Shown: positions 16,250-24,482 of the stretch, in pieces
Position numbering within the stretch: position 1 is the first letter of the stretch
Layout: every line of letters begins with the position of its first letter
Assembly: GCF_035917335.1 (NCBI RefSeq)
Contig: NZ_CP109067.1
Coordinates: 684,501 to 748,500, forward strand
Source of the DNA: Micromonospora sp. NBC_01813
GTDB lineage: Bacteria; Actinomycetota; Actinomycetes; Mycobacteriales; Micromonosporaceae
Direction of reading: 5' to 3'
Length of the DNA stretch: 64,000 bases
The notes under the pieces: model-generated
Seen by the model: only the letters and a program-made list of their open reading frames with translations
The model's database searches: none
Told to the model about the DNA's origin: nothing
Translations under genes and position numbers: made by a program

Positions 16250-17175
16250 CCAGTCTGCCCGACCCGGTGATCAGACCCGCCGACCCGGTGATCAGGTCCG
16301 GTGATCCGGTGACCGGGCCCCGGGAGCTGAGCATCCTCTACCGGGGGCCGCTGGCCAGCTGCAACTACGACTGCCCGTACTGCCCGTTCGCGAAGCGGCG
16401 CGACGACCCGGCGGCGCTGCGGGCCGACCGGGCGGCGCTGGAGCGCTTCGTCGACTGGGTCGAGCGCAACCCGCACGGCGACCGGATCTCGGTGCTGTTC
16501 ACCCCGTGGGGTGAGGCGTTGACCCGGTCGTGGTACCGGCGGGCGCTGCTGCGCCTGGCCGAGCTGGAGCAGGTGCAGCGGGTCGCGATCCAGACCAACC
16601 TGGCCGCCCGGCTGGACTTCCTCGCCGACGCGACCGCCGCCGCACTGGGCCGGCTGGCGTTCTGGGCCACGTACCATCCCGGCCAGGTCGACCCGGACCG
16701 TTTCCTGCGGCAGTGCGCGACGCTGCGTACGCTCGGGCTCCGGTTTTCGGTGGGGATGGTCGGCCTGCCGGAGCACCTGGGGTCGGCGCGGTCGATGCGG
16801 GCCGCGCTGCCCACCGAGGTCTACCTCTGGGTGAACGCCGCCGACGGGCACCGCTACGACGCGGCGCAGGAGCAGGAGTGGGCCGGGGTCGATCCGCTGT
16901 TCGGTTACAGCGTCCGCCCGCACCCGTCGGCCGGTCGGTCCTGCCGTACCGGCGAGTCGGTGATCTCGGTGGCCGGCGATGGCACGGTCCGCCGCTGTCA
17001 CTTCGTCGCCGAGCCGCTGGGCAACCTCTACGACGGTTCCTACCGGGCGGCGCTCGGTCCGCGTCCGTGCCCGCTGGCGACCTGCGACTGCCACATCGGC
17101 TACGTGCATCTGCGGACCCTGCCGCTGTACGACGTCTTCGCCGGCGGTGTCCTCGAACGCATCCCTGCCCGCTGA
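16246..17175 (+). CDS. STM4011 family radical SAM protein with C-terminal cysteine cluster
   Basis: A 309-residue radical SAM protein with CX3CX2C at Cys39, Cys43 and Cys46 (SCNYDCPYCPFAKR) and the GE-type motif LFTPWGEALT. Five more cysteines at 233, 251, 275, 280 and 282 (GRSCRTGE, VRRCHF, CPLATCDCH) form a SPASM/twitch-like region that could hold an auxiliary iron-sulfur cluster, as in peptide-modifying radical SAM enzymes. The first 24 residues are an odd repeat (DPVIRPADPVIRSGDPV) encoded by near-identical DNA units. It overlaps STM4012 by an ATGA and ends the operon. The SPASM assignment is by cysteine pattern only. Confidence 0.84.
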   Translation: MTSLPDPVIRPADPVIRSGDPVTGPRELSILYRGPLASCNYDCPYCPFAKRRDDPAALRADRAALERFVDWVERNPHGDRISVLFTPWGEALTRSWYRRALLRLAELEQVQRVAIQTNLAARLDFLADATAAALGRLAFWATYHPGQVDPDRFLRQCATLRTLGLRFSVGMVGLPEHLGSARSMRAALPTEVYLWVNAADGHRYDAAQEQEWAGVDPLFGYSVRPHPSAGRSCRTGESVISVAGDGTVRRCHFVAEPLGNLYDGSYRAALGPRPCPLATCDCHIGYVHLRTLPLYDVFAGGVLERIPAR

Positions 17176-17176
17176 C

Positions 17177-17213
17177 GCCCCGCCCAAGATCGCGCGCCCC
17201 GCCCAAGATCGCG
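17177..17213. repeat. Two 18-base direct repeats after STM4011
   Basis: GCCCCGCCCAAGATCGCG occurs at 17177-17194 and again at 17196-17213, one base apart, directly after the STM4011 stop. The AAGATCGCG part also matches the arms of the hairpin that follows, so this looks like a nested palindromic repeat element. Confidence 0.7.
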
Positions 17214-17214
17214 A

Positions 17215-17272
17215 CGATCTTGCACTTATCGATGGACAAACAGGGCATATCCTGTCGATAACTGCAAGATCG
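17215..17272. terminator. Large hairpin between convergent STM4011 and glycosyltransferase genes
   Basis: The arms CGATCTTGCACTTATCGA (17215-17232) and 17255-17272 pair over 18 bp with one mismatch. Inside, CAGG-GCATAT-CCTG extends the helix after an 8-base bulge. Its location between two convergent stops suggests bidirectional termination, though it lacks T-runs. It could equally be a dispersed palindromic element. Confidence 0.55.
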
Positions 17273-17280
17273 CCGGGCAC

Positions 17281-17320
17281 GGGGCGGCACGGGGCGGCAC
17301 GGGGCGGCACGGGGCGGTCA
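17281..17320. repeat. 10-base tandem repeat
   Basis: GGGGCGGCAC is repeated three times and followed by a variant, GGGGCGGTCA, whose last bases contain the stop codon of the leftward glycosyltransferase gene. It is a short simple-sequence tract likely to vary in copy number. Confidence 0.8.
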
Positions 17321-18550
17321 GGGGAGGGCGGCGAGGACTTCGGCGCAGCCGTCCTCGGCGGCGATCCGTGCGGCGAGGCGTCGGGCACGCTCGGCGTACT
17401 CCGGTCGGTGAACCACGGTGCGGATCGCGTCGGCCAGCCGGTCGGCGGTCAGTCGGCGGGCCGGGATCGGCTCGGCCCCGACGCCGAGTCGCACCAGCCG
17501 CGCTGCCCAGAACGGCTGATCGGCGATGGCTGGCACGGTGACCGACGGCACCCCGGCGCGCAGCGCGGCCGCGGTGGTGCCGGCCCCGGCGTGGTGCACG
17601 ACGGCGGCGACCCGGGGCATCAGCCAGTCGTGCGGCACCTCGCCGATGGGCAACGCGTCGTCGCTGGCGACCCGCAGGTCACCCCACCCGGCCTGCACCA
17701 CCGCCCGTACGCCGGCCCGCCGTAGCGCGGTGCCGATCGCCGGGCCCGCCTGCGGGTCGAGCACCGCCATGCTGCCGAAGGTGATGAGCACCGGCGGGGG
17801 ACCGGCCCGCAGAAACTCGGTCAGTTCCGGCGGCGGTGTCCATCCGGGGTCGCTGGCGGGCCACCAGTAGCCGACCATCTCCAGGCCGCGACGCCAGTCG
17901 GTCGGGCGGGGCAGCACCGATGGGCTGACGCCGTGCAGCACCGGCCAGTTCGCCCGTTCGGCCTGCGCCAACAACCGGGCCAGGCTGACCGGCGGCAGGC
18001 CGAGCCGTCGTCGCAGCCGCCGCGACGCCCGGTCGTACGCCCGGGCGCTGACCGCCGCGCCCGCCAGCCCGAGTAGCCGGTTGCCGCGCCGACCCCACGA
18101 CCGGTCGCCGAGCAGTACGGGTGGAAAGTCACCGGTTGGCGCCACCGGTTGCAGGAACACGCCGATGCTCGGTATGCCGCGTCGTTGCGCCACCGAGTAG
18201 CCCAGCGGCGCGGTCGTGGTGGCCAGCAGCAGCAGGTCGGCGTCGACGCCGACATCGAGCAGGCCGTCGCCGAGAGCGTCGAGGTAGCGCCGGCCCTGGC
18301 GGGCGAACTCGACGGTGCCGCGCAGGCTGCCGCCGTGCCGGTGCAGGCGCTGTCCGTCGGTGGTGCGTTGCGCCGCGTACGGATCTCCGGGCAGCGGGCG
18401 GAAGTCGAGCCCGGCACCGGTTACCAGGTCGGTGAAGTTGTCGTGGGTGGTCAGGGTGACCTGGTGGCCGGCGGCGCGGAGCGCCTGCCCGAGACCGGTG
18501 TAGGGGGCGACGTCGCCGCGGCTGCCGGCGGTCACGATCTCTACCCGCAT
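17318..18550 (-). CDS. Family 1 glycosyltransferase (UGT/MGT type)
   Basis: A 410-residue GT-B glycosyltransferase. The acceptor half begins MRVEIVTAGSRGDVAPYTGL. The donor half has GPPPVLITFGSMAVL and the signature VVHHAGAGTTAAALRAGVPS followed by IADQPFWAARLVRLGVG, the nucleotide-sugar binding motif of sterol, macrolide and flavonoid glycosyltransferases. It transfers a sugar to a small hydrophobic acceptor of unknown identity and could serve antibiotic inactivation or tailoring. ATG 18550 gives the exact family N-terminus. The monooxygenase-like gene upstream on the same strand is 17 bases away, so the two are probably co-transcribed. Confidence 0.9.
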   Translation of the reverse strand: MRVEIVTAGSRGDVAPYTGLGQALRAAGHQVTLTTHDNFTDLVTGAGLDFRPLPGDPYAAQRTTDGQRLHRHGGSLRGTVEFARQGRRYLDALGDGLLDVGVDADLLLLATTTAPLGYSVAQRRGIPSIGVFLQPVAPTGDFPPVLLGDRSWGRRGNRLLGLAGAAVSARAYDRASRRLRRRLGLPPVSLARLLAQAERANWPVLHGVSPSVLPRPTDWRRGLEMVGYWWPASDPGWTPPPELTEFLRAGPPPVLITFGSMAVLDPQAGPAIGTALRRAGVRAVVQAGWGDLRVASDDALPIGEVPHDWLMPRVAAVVHHAGAGTTAAALRAGVPSVTVPAIADQPFWAARLVRLGVGAEPIPARRLTADRLADAIRTVVHRPEYAERARRLAARIAAEDGCAEVLAALP

Positions 18551-18567
18551 GGTGGCGACGCCGCGAC

Positions 18568-18861
18568 TCAGGCGGGCACGTCGACGAAGTGTTCCACCAG
18601 CGGCGCGGCGGCGAAGTACGGCCCGATCAGCTCCCGCCAGCGGGGGAACCGGTCGCTGTCCCGGAAGTTCTCCTCGTGCGCGGCGACCGAGTCCCATTCG
18701 ACGAGCAGGACGAAGCGGGTGGGGGTCTCGACACCCCGAGTCATCCGGACCGAGCGGCAGCCGGCGGTGGTGGCCAGAAGTTCGTGGCCGGTGGCGTACG
18801 CCTGGGCGAAGGCCGCCTCCTGGCCGGGCTGGACGTCGATGAGGGCGATTTCAAGGACCAT
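18568..18861 (-). CDS. Antibiotic biosynthesis monooxygenase (ABM) domain protein
   Basis: A 97-residue single-domain ferredoxin-like protein: MVLEIALIDVQPGQEAAF, HELLATTAGCRSVRMTRG, RFVLLVEWDSVAAHEENFRD. ABM proteins are small dimers that include quinone-forming monooxygenases and haem-degrading or stress proteins; which applies is unclear. ATG 18861 starts the first strand directly. It precedes the glycosyltransferase gene on the minus strand. Confidence 0.85.
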   Translation of the reverse strand: MVLEIALIDVQPGQEAAFAQAYATGHELLATTAGCRSVRMTRGVETPTRFVLLVEWDSVAAHEENFRDSDRFPRWRELIGPYFAAAPLVEHFVDVPA

Positions 18862-19052
18862 GGCGGGAAGCGTCGCACATCGGTGTGCCGGCATCGGCTC
18901 GGGTGGGCCGGGCAGCGTGGCTGTCGGGCGGCCGGCGGCCAGCCAAGACAGACAGCTAGCCTCCTAGGATGCCGTAGGGGTAGTGCTGGTGGTCACCTTC
19001 ACCCTGGCCCGGTGTGTTCATTCGTCCCCGGGTAGGCAACAATGGCGTCAAA

Positions 19053-19184
19053 TGGAGGGGAGTACTCCTTCGCGCTGGCGTCGTCAGCACGGTCGGCCCG
19101 GTTCGCCGGCTCGACCCGGTGCCAGCGGTCATCGCGGGCCGGACCATCAGGTCCCGGTCGCGTGATGGCGGAAGAGACCTCCGT
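19053..19184 (+). promoter_or_regulatory. yybP-ykoY manganese riboswitch upstream of terC
   Basis: The hallmark pairing is present. GGAGG (19054-19058) runs directly into the conserved GGAGTA loop strand, and the 3' side carries AGA followed by CCTCC (19178-19182), as in the Bacillus yybP and Escherichia coli mntP/alx leaders. Inner helices are CGCTGGC/GCCAGCG (19073-19079 with 19121-19127) and GGAC-CATCAG-GTCC (19141-19154). Known members bind Mn2+ and switch on exporters, including TerC-family proteins. The element ends 87 bases before the TTG start of terC. The remainder of the 18862-19270 gap shows no gene. Confidence 0.82.
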
Positions 19185-19270
19185 CAGTCACTACTGCGTG
19201 CATCTCCACCCGCTCTGGACCTGCCGGTCCGGGCGGTCCTGGTGGTGCCGCGTGTCTGTCGGAGGTCGAG

Positions 19271-20269
19271 TTGAACATTCCTGCCTGGGTATGGCTGGTC
19301 ACCCTGGTCGTGTTGACCGCGGTGCTCATCGCCGACCTGCTGATCATCGTCCGCCGCCCGCACGAGCCGAGCATGCGCGAGTCGGCGATCTGGACGGTCT
19401 TCTACATCGCGCTCGCGGTGATCTTCGGTCTCGGCGTCTGGGCGACGTCCGGTGGCCGCTACGCCGGGGAGTTCTTCGCCGGGTACGTCACGGAGAAGAG
19501 TCTGTCCGTCGACAACCTCTTCGTCTTCGTGATCATCATGAGTCGGTTCGTGGTGCCACGGAAGTACCAGCAGAAGGTCCTACTGGTCGGGGTGGTGCTG
19601 GCGTTGGTCCTGCGCGGCGGGTTCATCGCCGCTGGCGCCGTACTGATCTCCCAGTTCTCCTGGGTGTTCTACATCTTCGGCGCGTTCCTGATCTACACCG
19701 CGATCGGGCAGCTGCGGCACGACCAGTCGGCCGAGGAGTTCTCCGAGAACGCGGTGATCAGGTGGAGCCGTCGGGTGCTGCCGGTCTCCGGCGCCTACGA
19801 CGGCGGCCGGCTGACGACGGTGACCGAGGCCGGTCGGCGGATGTTCACCCCGATGCTGATCGTGATGATCGCGATCGGGTTCACCGACCTGATCTTCGCC
19901 CTCGACTCGATCCCGGCGATCTTCGGGATCACCGAGGAGCCGTACCTGGTCTTCACCGCCAACGTGTTCGCCCTGATGGGGCTGCGGCAGCTCTACTTCC
20001 TGCTCGGCGGGCTGCTGAACCGGCTGGTCTACCTCGGTGTCGGGCTGGCGGCCGTGCTCGGCTTCATCGGGATCAAGCTGGTCCTCGAGGCGCTTGCCGA
20101 CAACACGGTGTTCTTCATCAACGGTGGGGAGCCGGTCGGCTGGGCACCGCACATCCCGATCTGGCTGTCGCTGACGTTCATCTTCGTGACGTTGATCGTG
20201 ACCACGGTGGCGTCGTTGGTCAAGTCGTCGCGCGACCGCAAGCGCGAACTCGCCGACCTCGTCAAGTGA
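19271..20269 (+). CDS. TerC family integral membrane protein (probable Mn2+ exporter)
   Basis: A 332-residue TerC protein with about nine membrane segments, for example IPAWVWLVTLVVLTAVLIAD, SAIWTVFYIALAVIFGLGVW, VLLVGVVLALVLRGGFIAAG and FIFVTLIVTTVASLV. The charged family motifs EKSLSVDNLFVFVI and TDLIFALDSIPAIFGIT are present and supply the acidic residues expected for metal transport. The start is TTG 19271 with GGAGG 5 bases upstream. The riboswitch in its leader supports a role in manganese efflux. Confidence 0.93.
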   Translation: MNIPAWVWLVTLVVLTAVLIADLLIIVRRPHEPSMRESAIWTVFYIALAVIFGLGVWATSGGRYAGEFFAGYVTEKSLSVDNLFVFVIIMSRFVVPRKYQQKVLLVGVVLALVLRGGFIAAGAVLISQFSWVFYIFGAFLIYTAIGQLRHDQSAEEFSENAVIRWSRRVLPVSGAYDGGRLTTVTEAGRRMFTPMLIVMIAIGFTDLIFALDSIPAIFGITEEPYLVFTANVFALMGLRQLYFLLGGLLNRLVYLGVGLAAVLGFIGIKLVLEALADNTVFFINGGEPVGWAPHIPIWLSLTFIFVTLIVTTVASLVKSSRDRKRELADLVK

Positions 20270-20320
20270 GGGTCGCCGGCCTCGTCAGGTGAGGGCTGGC
20301 GACCTCGTCAGATGAACGGA
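20252..20320. repeat. Three tandem 23-base units at the terC stop
   Basis: Units at 20252-20274, 20275-20297 and 20298-20320 share the core CCTCGTCARRTGA. The first unit encodes the last terC residues and its TGA; the next two repeat this ending outside the gene. The copies have diverged at several positions. Confidence 0.75.
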
Positions 20321-20321
20321 C

Positions 20322-20357
20322 CTGGTCGGGGGTCGCCTGTCGGCGACCCCCGACCAG
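20322..20357. terminator. Bidirectional terminator between terC and typA
   Basis: A perfect 16-bp stem (CTGGTCGGGGGTCGCC, 20322-20337, with 20342-20357) closes on TGTC. It sits between the convergent terC and typA stops. It is GC-rich without a clear T-run on either strand, as many actinobacterial terminators are. Confidence 0.75.
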
Positions 20358-20364
20358 TGACCGG

Positions 20365-22230
20365 TCAGTTCTGGTGCTTGCGCCGGGCCTGCGACCGGGC
20401 CCGGGTGGTCTGGTCGAGGATGACCTTGCGCAGCCGGATCGCCTCGGGCGTCACCTCGACGCATTCGTCTTCCCGGCAGAACTCCAACGCCTGCTCGAGG
20501 GAGAGCTTGCGGGGCGGGACCAGCCGCTCCAGCTCGTCGGCGGTCGACGACCGCATGTTGGTGAGCTTCTTCTCCTTGGTGATGTTGACGTCCATGTCGT
20601 CGAGGCGGGAGTTCTCGCCGACCAGCATGCCCTCGTACACCGGGGTGCCGGGCTCGACGAAGAGCGAGCCGCGCTCCTGCAGGTTGAACATGGCGAAGCT
20701 GGTCGCCACCCCGGTACGGTCGGCGACCAGCGAACCGGTCGGCCGGGTACGCAGCTCGCCGAACCACGGCTCGTAGGACTCGAAGACGTGGTGCAGGATG
20801 CCGGTGCCGCGGGTCTCGGTGAGGAACTCGGTCCGGAAGCCGATCAGCGCACGGGCCGGGACCAGCCACTCCATCCGGATCCAGCCGGTGCCGTGGTTGA
20901 CCAACTGCTCCATCCGGCCCTTGCGGGTGGCCAGCAGCTGGGTGATGGCCCCCAGGTAGTCGTCCGGGGCGTCGATGGTCAGCCGTTCCACCGGCTCGCA
21001 GGTGCGTCCGTCGATCTCCCGGGTCACCACCTGCGGCTTGCCGACGGTCAGCTCGTACTGCTCGCGGCGCATCTGCTCGACCAGGATCGCCAGGGCAAGC
21101 TCACCGCGGCCCTGTACCTCCCACGCGTCGGGGCGTTCGGTGGGCAGCACCCGCAGCGAGACGTTACCGATGAGCTCGCGGTCCAGCCGGTCCTTGACCA
21201 GCCGGGCGGTGACCTTCGAGCCTTTGACCTTGCCGGCCAGCGGTGAGGTGTTGGTGCCCAGGGTCATCGAGATGGCCGGCTCGTCGACGGTGATCAACGG
21301 CAGCGGCCGTGGGTCGTCGGCGTCGGCCAGCGTCTCGCCGATCATGATGTCGGGGATTCCGGCGACCGCGATGATGTCGCCCGGCCCGGCGGAGTCGGCC
21401 GGTTTGCGCTCCAGGCCCTCGGTCATCAGCAGTTCGGAGATCCGGACCTTCTGCTGGCTGCCGTCGGTGCGGCACCAGGCGACGGTCTGGCCCTTGCGGA
21501 TGTTGCCCTGCCGGACCCGGCACAGCGCGAGCCGGCCGAGGAACGGTGAGGCGTCGAGGTTGGTCACGTGGGCCTGCAGCGGCGCGTCCGGGTCGTAGGC
21601 GGGCGCGGGGATGGTCTCCAGCAGGCTGCGGAACAGTGGTTCGAGGTTGTCGCTGTCTCCGGGCACGGATCCGTCGGCGGGCTGGGTGAGTGAGGCGATG
21701 CCGTCGCGGGCGCAGGCGTAGAGGATCGGGAAGTCGATCTGCGCCTCGTCGGCGTCGAGGTCGAGGAAGAGTTCGTACGTGTCGTCGACGACCTCTTTGA
21801 TCCGGGCGTCCGGCCGGTCCACCTTGTTGATCACCAGGATGATGGGCAGCCGGGCCTGCAGCGCCTTGCGCAGTACGAAGCGGGTCTGTGGCAGGGGTCC
21901 TTCGCTGGCGTCGACCAGCAGCAGGACGCCGTCGACCATGGTGAGGCCGCGCTCCACCTCGCCGCCGAAGTCGGCGTGCCCCGGCGTGTCGATGATGTTG
22001 ATGACGACCGGGTCACCCTGGTCGGGCAGGTAGGTGATCGCGGTGTTCTTGGCCAGGATGGTGATGCCCTTTTCCCGCTCCAGGTCCATGGAGTCAAGCG
22101 CGCGGTCGGACATTTCAGCACGGGTGTGCAGTTGGCCGCCTTGGCGCAGCATCGCGTCAACCAAGGTGGTCTTACCGTGGTCGACATGCGCGATGATGGC
22201 CACGTTGCGGAGATCGGAGCGGGTCTGCAT
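20365..22230 (-). CDS. typA: Translational GTPase TypA/BipA
   Basis: A 621-residue ribosome-binding GTPase. G1 is IAHVDHGKTTLVDAML, G3 IIDTPGHADFGGEVER and G4 VINKVDRPDAR. Domain II and EF-G-like domains III and V follow (GRGELALAILVEQMRREQYE, IGFRTEFLTETRGTGIL) with the TypA-specific C-terminal domain (SLEQALEFCREDECVEVTP). It assists 50S assembly and stress adaptation. ATG 22230 has GGGAGG about 9 bases upstream; further upstream reading lacks homology. Confidence 0.96.
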   Translation of the reverse strand: MQTRSDLRNVAIIAHVDHGKTTLVDAMLRQGGQLHTRAEMSDRALDSMDLEREKGITILAKNTAITYLPDQGDPVVINIIDTPGHADFGGEVERGLTMVDGVLLLVDASEGPLPQTRFVLRKALQARLPIILVINKVDRPDARIKEVVDDTYELFLDLDADEAQIDFPILYACARDGIASLTQPADGSVPGDSDNLEPLFRSLLETIPAPAYDPDAPLQAHVTNLDASPFLGRLALCRVRQGNIRKGQTVAWCRTDGSQQKVRISELLMTEGLERKPADSAGPGDIIAVAGIPDIMIGETLADADDPRPLPLITVDEPAISMTLGTNTSPLAGKVKGSKVTARLVKDRLDRELIGNVSLRVLPTERPDAWEVQGRGELALAILVEQMRREQYELTVGKPQVVTREIDGRTCEPVERLTIDAPDDYLGAITQLLATRKGRMEQLVNHGTGWIRMEWLVPARALIGFRTEFLTETRGTGILHHVFESYEPWFGELRTRPTGSLVADRTGVATSFAMFNLQERGSLFVEPGTPVYEGMLVGENSRLDDMDVNITKEKKLTNMRSSTADELERLVPPRKLSLEQALEFCREDECVEVTPEAIRLRKVILDQTTRARSQARRKHQN

Positions 22231-22259
22231 GGCTCTATCCTCCCGGAATCCGGTTGGCC

Positions 22260-22299
22260 GCCCGCCAGCGGGTCCGCCAGGATCACCCAGCTGGCGGGC
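22260..22299 (-). terminator. Hairpin between the MMPL gene and typA
   Basis: GCCCGCCAGC (22260-22269) and GCTGGCGGGC (22290-22299) form a perfect 10-bp stem with a 20-base loop, just after the MMPL stop on the minus strand and before typA. It is likely a terminator or attenuator. The long loop lowers confidence. Confidence 0.5.
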
Positions 22300-22307
22300 G
22301 TTACCGG

Positions 22308-24437
22308 TCACCGCAGGTCAACGGCAGCGGCGTGGGGTGGGCGCAGGCCCTCGGCCGGGTCGGTCGGCGGGGTCGGGTCGGGTCGGCGGGCGAGCGCGCC
22401 GGGCCACCAGAATCGGCGTCCGAGCACCATCGCGATCGCCGGCACCAGCAGGGTCCGCACGAGCAGGGTGTCCAGCAGTACGCCGAACCCGACGATGATC
22501 CCGATTTCGGTGAGGGTGACCAGTGGCAGTACCCCGAGGACGGCGAAGACCGCGGCGAGCAGGATGCCGGCACTGGTGATCACCCCGCCGGTGACGGCCA
22601 GCGCGGTCCGCATCCCCTGCCGGGTGCCCTGGGTGGGGGTCTCCTCCCGGGCCCGGGTGGTCAGGAAGATGTTGTAGTCGACGCCGAGGGCGACCAGGAA
22701 CAGGAACGCCAGCAGCGGCACGCTGGTGTCCAGCGCGGGGTAGCCGAGGACCTGGGTGAACAGGGTGGTGGCGGCGCCGAGCGCGGCGAAGAAGGTGGCG
22801 ACGACGGTGCCGACCAGGATCAGCGGCGCGATCAGGGAGCGCAGCAGCACGATCAGCACCGCCAGCACCACGACGAGCACCAGGGGTACGACGACCCGTA
22901 GGTCGCGCAGGGCCGCTTCGCGGGTGTCCAGGTTGGCGGCGACGGATCCGCCGACCAGGGCGTCGGCGTCGGGTACGGCACCGACGGCGGCCCGTAGGTC
23001 GCGGACGGTCTGGTAGCTCTGGGCGCTGTCCGGCTCGGCCCGCAGGACGACCTCGATGACGGTGAGGTCGTCGCTGCCGCCGGTGGGTCGGGCACTGGCC
23101 ACCCCGTCGACGGTGCCGGCGGCGTCGAGTACCTGTTGTTCGCGGCCGGCGTCGGCGATGACGAGGACCGGGTCGGCGGTGCCGGCCGGGAATGACCGGG
23201 ACAGGGTGGCCAGGCCGTCGATCGATTCGGCGCTGACCCGGAACTGTTCGGTCTTGCTGAGTCCGAGCCGGGCGTCGAACAGTCCGGTGGCGAGGACGGC
23301 GAGCAGCAGCACCGATCCGGCCAGGACGGTACGGGGGCGGCGGCTGACCAGGTTGCCGGCGCGGGCCCAGATCCCGGTACGGGTGGGGTCGGCCTGTCCG
23401 GGACGGGGGACGAAGGGCCAGAACAGTCCGCGTCCACAGACGGACAGGGCGGCGGGCAGGACGACGAGTCCGTACAGGGCTGCGGTGCTGATGCCGACGG
23501 CGCCGGCGACGCCGATCGCCCGGTCGTTGGCGAGGATCGCGGCGAGCAGGGTGAGCAGGCTGAGTACGACGGTGAGGGCGCTGGCGGTGATCGCCGGTCC
23601 GGCGGAGCCGAGGGCGCGGCGCAGCGCGTGGCGGCGGTCGGGTTCGCGGCGTAGTTCCTCGCGGTAGCGGGCGATGAGCAGCAGGGCGTAGTTGGTGCCG
23701 GCGCCGAAGACGAGGACGTCGACGATGCCGGTGGTGGACGGGTCGATCCGCAGGTCGATAGCGCGGCTGACGATGGCGATGAGTCCGTTGCTGACCACGT
23801 CGGCGGTGCCGACCACGGCGAGCGGGACGAGCCACAGCCAGGGGCTGCGGTAGGTGATCAGCAGCAGAGTGGCGACGACGGCGACGGTGGCGGCGAGCAG
23901 GGTGACGTTGGCGCCGTCGAAGGCCGCCGCGACGTCGGCGGTGAATCCGGCGCCGCCGGTGAGTTCGGCGGTGGCGCCGGCGGGCAGGCCGGCGCGGGCC
24001 TCGGCGCGCAGCCGGTCGACGATGTCGCCGAGCCGTTCGATGTCGATCTCGGCCGGGAGCGGGACGGCGACCAGCGCGGCGGTCCGGTCGGGTGCGAAGA
24101 CGGGTGGGCTGACCTCGCCGCCGACGGCGTCGCGGGCGAAGGCGTCGCGGTCGGCGGCGATGGCCGCTTCGTCGGCGGCGGTGAGTGGGCGGCCGTCGCG
24201 GGAGTAGACGACCAGTGCCGGGTTGAGCTGCCCGCCTGGCAGTTGCCGGCGCAGTTCGGCGACCTGGACGGACTCGGCGGTGTCGGGCAGGGCGCCGGTG
24301 GGGTCGTTGCCGGTGCGGGGGTCACCGGCGAAGGTGATCACCAGGGTGGAGAAGGCCGCTGCGGCGAGCAGCACCAGCCAGGCGCTCCATCTGCCGCAGA
24401 TGATCGCGGTCAACCGGGATCCGATCGTGGTTGCCAT
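22308..24437 (-). CDS. MMPL family (RND-type) membrane exporter
   Basis: A 709-residue RND/MMPL transporter with two similar halves, each a membrane helix, a periplasmic domain and a block of about five helices. The sterol-sensing-like motif is DVLVFGAGTNYALLLIARYR in half one and LVALGVDYNIFLTTRAREET in half two. The second keeps the GVDY acidic pair used for proton coupling, while the first has GAGTNY instead. It probably exports lipids or drugs. It diverges from a MarR regulator across 116 bases, so it is the expected target. The start is ATG 24437. Confidence 0.9.
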   Translation of the reverse strand: MATTIGSRLTAIICGRWSAWLVLLAAAAFSTLVITFAGDPRTGNDPTGALPDTAESVQVAELRRQLPGGQLNPALVVYSRDGRPLTAADEAAIAADRDAFARDAVGGEVSPPVFAPDRTAALVAVPLPAEIDIERLGDIVDRLRAEARAGLPAGATAELTGGAGFTADVAAAFDGANVTLLAATVAVVATLLLITYRSPWLWLVPLAVVGTADVVSNGLIAIVSRAIDLRIDPSTTGIVDVLVFGAGTNYALLLIARYREELRREPDRRHALRRALGSAGPAITASALTVVLSLLTLLAAILANDRAIGVAGAVGISTAALYGLVVLPAALSVCGRGLFWPFVPRPGQADPTRTGIWARAGNLVSRRPRTVLAGSVLLLAVLATGLFDARLGLSKTEQFRVSAESIDGLATLSRSFPAGTADPVLVIADAGREQQVLDAAGTVDGVASARPTGGSDDLTVIEVVLRAEPDSAQSYQTVRDLRAAVGAVPDADALVGGSVAANLDTREAALRDLRVVVPLVLVVVLAVLIVLLRSLIAPLILVGTVVATFFAALGAATTLFTQVLGYPALDTSVPLLAFLFLVALGVDYNIFLTTRAREETPTQGTRQGMRTALAVTGGVITSAGILLAAVFAVLGVLPLVTLTEIGIIVGFGVLLDTLLVRTLLVPAIAMVLGRRFWWPGALARRPDPTPPTDPAEGLRPPHAAAVDLR

Positions 24438-24482
24438 CGCTGACCTCGTCCCTCGCTGGCCGCCAGATAGTACGGCTGTCGA

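Noticed and set aside
17281-17320. CRISPR or similar repeat array
   Set aside because: The repeats are 10 bases long, directly abutting and without spacers, so it is simple-sequence DNA.
17318-18861. Antibiotic biosynthetic gene cluster from the glycosyltransferase and ABM monooxygenase genes
   Set aside because: No polyketide, peptide synthetase, sugar-synthesis or resistance genes surround the pair, so two tailoring-type genes are insufficient evidence.
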